Shown in pieces: positions 61,894 to 64,000 of a stretch of 64,000 nucleotides of DNA (the first letter of the stretch is position 1; each line of letters starts with the position of its first letter). The notes below the pieces were generated by a model. That model saw only the letters and a program-made list of their open reading frames with translations, was not told where the DNA came from and did no database searches. Origin of the DNA: Streptomyces sp. NRRL S-37 (GTDB taxonomy: Bacteria; Actinomycetota; Actinomycetes; Streptomycetales; Streptomycetaceae). Position numbers and translations under genes: made by a program. The stretch is taken from positions 1 through 64,000 of the forward strand of contig NZ_JOIZ01000013.1 in the NCBI RefSeq assembly GCF_000721605.1. The letters run 5' to 3'.

Positions 61894-64000
61894 ATGCGGA
61901 ACGCCACCGGACCCCATCCGCCGACGCCCCCGCCGGGCCGGCGCAGACTCCTCGCCGCCGCGCTGATCCTCGGCACCCTGGTCGCCGGGCTCACGCCCGT
62001 CACGGGCGCCGCCGCCAAGGGCCGCGACATCGCCGCGTTCGACGCCGTCGACCCGTTCATCGGCACCCGGCTGGACACCTCCCAGAACAAGGGCAACAGC
62101 GCGTACGGCAACACCTGGCCGGGCGCCACGGTGCCGTTCGGCATGGTGCAGTCCTCCCCCACCACGTACCGCTCCTCGGACGGGGACCAGAAGGGCGGTT
62201 ACGAGTACACGGCCGACAGGATCCGCGGCTTCGGCATGACCCGGCTCTCCGGGACCGGCTGCGAGGGCCGGTACAGCGGCTTCGACTTCCCCGTCCTGCC
62301 CTACACCGGCGACCTCACCGACGGCGCCCTGCCGTCCAGCCCGGCCGACAAGGTCACCGACTACTACGTCGGCTTCGACCACGCCGACGAGAAGGCCGAC
62401 CCCGGCTACTACTCCGTGGACCTCGCCAACGGCGTGGAGACGGAGCTGACGGCCACCACCCGCACCGCCGTGAGCCGCTTCGACTTCCCCTCGGACGGCA
62501 CCTCGACGCTGCTGTTCGACGTGGCCGGCTCCAACAACCGGGTCTTCGGCAGCGAGGTGAAGGTCGACGGCGACACCGTCAGCGGCTGGGTGGAGACCGC
62601 CTCGGTGTGCGACGAGGGCGGACGCTACCGGGCCTACTTCTCGACCACGTTCGACCGGCCCGTCAAGGCCCACGGCACCTGGCAGGGCTCGGACGTACGG
62701 CCGGGATCGGCCGCCGCCTCCGGTGGTGACACCCAGCACGGGGCGGGCGCCTACCTCGTCTTCGACCGGGGCGCGAAGGTCACCGCGAAGACCGGCCTCA
62801 GCTATGTGAGCGTCGCGGGCGCGGCCCGCAACGCGGCCGACGAGACCCGCGGCCGGAGCTTCGACCGGGTCCGCGCGCGGACCGCCCGCGTGTGGCGGGA
62901 CGCGCTCGGCACGGTGGACGCGGACGGCGGCACCCGGGACGAGCGGGTGAAGTTCTACACCGCGCTCTACCATGCGCTGCTCCATCCGAACGTCTTCGAC
63001 GACGTGAACGGCGAGTACCGCGGCTACGACGGCGAGCTCCACCGGGTCGCCGAGGGCCGCCACCACTACGTCACCTATGCCGGCTGGGACACCTACCGCA
63101 GCCAGGCCCAGCTGATCGCGCTGCTGTTCCCCGAGGTCGGCAGCGACATCAACCAGTCGATCACCGACATGGTGCGCCAGACCGGCAGCTGGCCCAACTG
63201 GCCGCACCTGAACCAGGCGCAGCAGAAGATGAGCGGCGACTCGCTGCAATCGGTGGTCGCCTCGATCGACGCGTTCGGCAGCACGGACTACGACCGGCGG
63301 GCCGCGCTGGAGTCGATGAAGTCGACGCAGGACCTGCCCGCCGACTCCACGCTGCGGCGGCACGCCTACCAGTACGCGACCGTCGGCTTCATCGAGAACC
63401 GCAAGGGCGACTCGGCGACGTCGAAGACGCTCGAGTACGCCGTCGACGACTTCGGCATCGCCCAGCTCGCCCGGCGCCTCGGCGACCGGGAGACGTACGA
63501 CCGGTACATGGTCCGGGCGCAGAACTGGCAGAACGTGTTCGACGAGGCCAGTGACCACATCCGCCCCCGTGACCGTACGGGCTTCGACCGGGGGTTCGAT
63601 CTCGGTGAGCGGGGCGACCAGTTCGAGCAGGCGACCGGTTACCAGTACGGCTGGATGGTCCCGCACAACGTGGGCGCGCTCATCGAGAAGCGGGGCGGCG
63701 TCGAGGCCACCACCAGGGCGCTGGACGACCACACCCGTGAGCTCGACGCCGGCGTGTACAACACCTCGGGCGCGTATCTGAGCAACCAGCCCAGCTTCAC
63801 CATGCCGTTCGTCCACAACTGGCTGCGGCGGCCGCACCGTACGGCGGACGTGCTGCGCCGCGCGGTGGACGAGATGTACGACACCACGCCCTCGGGGCTG
63901 CCCGGCAACGACGACCTCGGTTCGCTGAGCAGCTGGTACGTGTGGGCGAACATCGGGCTCTTCCCCGCCGTCCCCGGCACCGCCGACCTGGTGGTGAGCG
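61894..64000 (+). CDS. Secreted GH92 alpha-mannosidase, truncated at right edge
   Basis: An exo-acting alpha-1,2-type mannosidase family; 702 residues visible and the frame is still open at 64000. Residues 1-45 contain an arginine-rich, Tat-like export signal (GRRRLLAAALILGTLVAGL, AAA). The mature start FDAVDPFIGT and NTWPGATVPFGMVQ are typical of the family's N-terminal beta-sandwich. The catalytic (alpha/alpha)6 domain shows WDTYRSQAQL, WPNWPHLNQ, GDQFEQATGYQYGWMVPHN (Glu general acid region) and PGNDDLGSLSSWYVW (Asp pair acting as base); the enzymes need Ca2+. Start at 61894 lies behind GGAAGCAGGG. The gene is separated from the CBM3-GH16 gene by a terminator and has its own LacI-type operator, so it is probably a separately induced mannan or glycan utilisation gene unrelated to the polyene cluster. 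Confidence 0.9.
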   Translation, partial: MRNATGPHPPTPPPGRRRLLAAALILGTLVAGLTPVTGAAAKGRDIAAFDAVDPFIGTRLDTSQNKGNSAYGNTWPGATVPFGMVQSSPTTYRSSDGDQKGGYEYTADRIRGFGMTRLSGTGCEGRYSGFDFPVLPYTGDLTDGALPSSPADKVTDYYVGFDHADEKADPGYYSVDLANGVETELTATTRTAVSRFDFPSDGTSTLLFDVAGSNNRVFGSEVKVDGDTVSGWVETASVCDEGGRYRAYFSTTFDRPVKAHGTWQGSDVRPGSAAASGGDTQHGAGAYLVFDRGAKVTAKTGLSYVSVAGAARNAADETRGRSFDRVRARTARVWRDALGTVDADGGTRDERVKFYTALYHALLHPNVFDDVNGEYRGYDGELHRVAEGRHHYVTYAGWDTYRSQAQLIALLFPEVGSDINQSITDMVRQTGSWPNWPHLNQAQQKMSGDSLQSVVASIDAFGSTDYDRRAALESMKSTQDLPADSTLRRHAYQYATVGFIENRKGDSATSKTLEYAVDDFGIAQLARRLGDRETYDRYMVRAQNWQNVFDEASDHIRPRDRTGFDRGFDLGERGDQFEQATGYQYGWMVPHNVGALIEKRGGVEATTRALDDHTRELDAGVYNTSGAYLSNQPSFTMPFVHNWLRRPHRTADVLRRAVDEMYDTTPSGLPGNDDLGSLSSWYVWANIGLFPAVPGTADLVVS

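Noticed and set aside
61654..63837. Minus-strand open frame opposite the GH92 gene
   Set aside because: Val/Gly/Arg-rich shadow of the mannosidase without motifs.

Overview
The window is very GC-rich actinomycete DNA, most likely Streptomyces. GC-biased third positions leave long spurious open frames on both strands. About 90% of it is one end of a giant modular type I polyketide synthase (PKS) cluster. The remaining ~5 kb on the right is unrelated carbohydrate-metabolism DNA. No sequence search was possible, so all assignments rest on motifs, domain order and gene context.

Layout, right to left in the direction of PKS transcription (all minus strand): a GDP-mannose 4,6-dehydratase of the polyene mycosamine type (57777-58814); a six-module PKS of about 9534 aa (28783-57387); a four-module PKS (6886-28772) whose reading frame is broken five times; a one-module PKS ending in a thioesterase (2240-6850); a ~330 bp promoter region; and the first ~636 codons of another PKS that runs off the left edge (1-1910) and starts with a KS and a methylmalonyl-type AT. 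Matching docking segments connect the three complete PKSs.

The domain logic is that of a mycosaminyl polyene macrolide. In the six-module protein, module 1 makes a double bond (KS-AT-DH-KR) and modules 2-6 are KS-AT-KR. Module 3 carries the only methylmalonyl AT (YASH motif) and module 5 has a dead KR. This is the NysI/AmphI/FscD pattern that builds the mycosamine-bearing, exocyclic-carboxyl and hemiketal part of such molecules. The 6-4-1 split of the last eleven modules fits, from memory, the candicidin/FR-008 FscD-FscE-FscF layout better than the 6-3-1 layout of nystatin/amphotericin. The last module has no KR and a DH lacking its Asp, so a C3 ketone is predicted. The four-module protein carries three DH-ER-KR loops and one dead KR, so the lower chain is predicted to be unusually reduced.

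Three 16-bp near-palindromes (2081-2096, 57717-57732, 59017-59032) match the operator of the PAS-LuxR polyene regulators (PimM/NysRIV type) at 14-15 of 16 positions. They sit in front of the left-edge PKS, the six-module PKS and the dehydratase. Together they suggest a three-promoter regulon.

Seven breakpoints inside modules of the four-module and terminal PKSs remove parts of AT, ER or KR domains. Five shift the frame. They lie at the edges of blocks that are almost identical between modules, so collapsed repeats in the assembly are the likeliest cause.

Right of the dehydratase are a GntR/HutC-type repressor (59067-59912), a divergent secreted CBM3-GH16-like protein (60269-61702) and a secreted GH92 alpha-mannosidase cut by the right edge (61894-64000+). 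The GntR/CBM3 intergenic region holds a duplicated pair of ACTGGT repeats, and the GH92 gene has a LacI-type operator.
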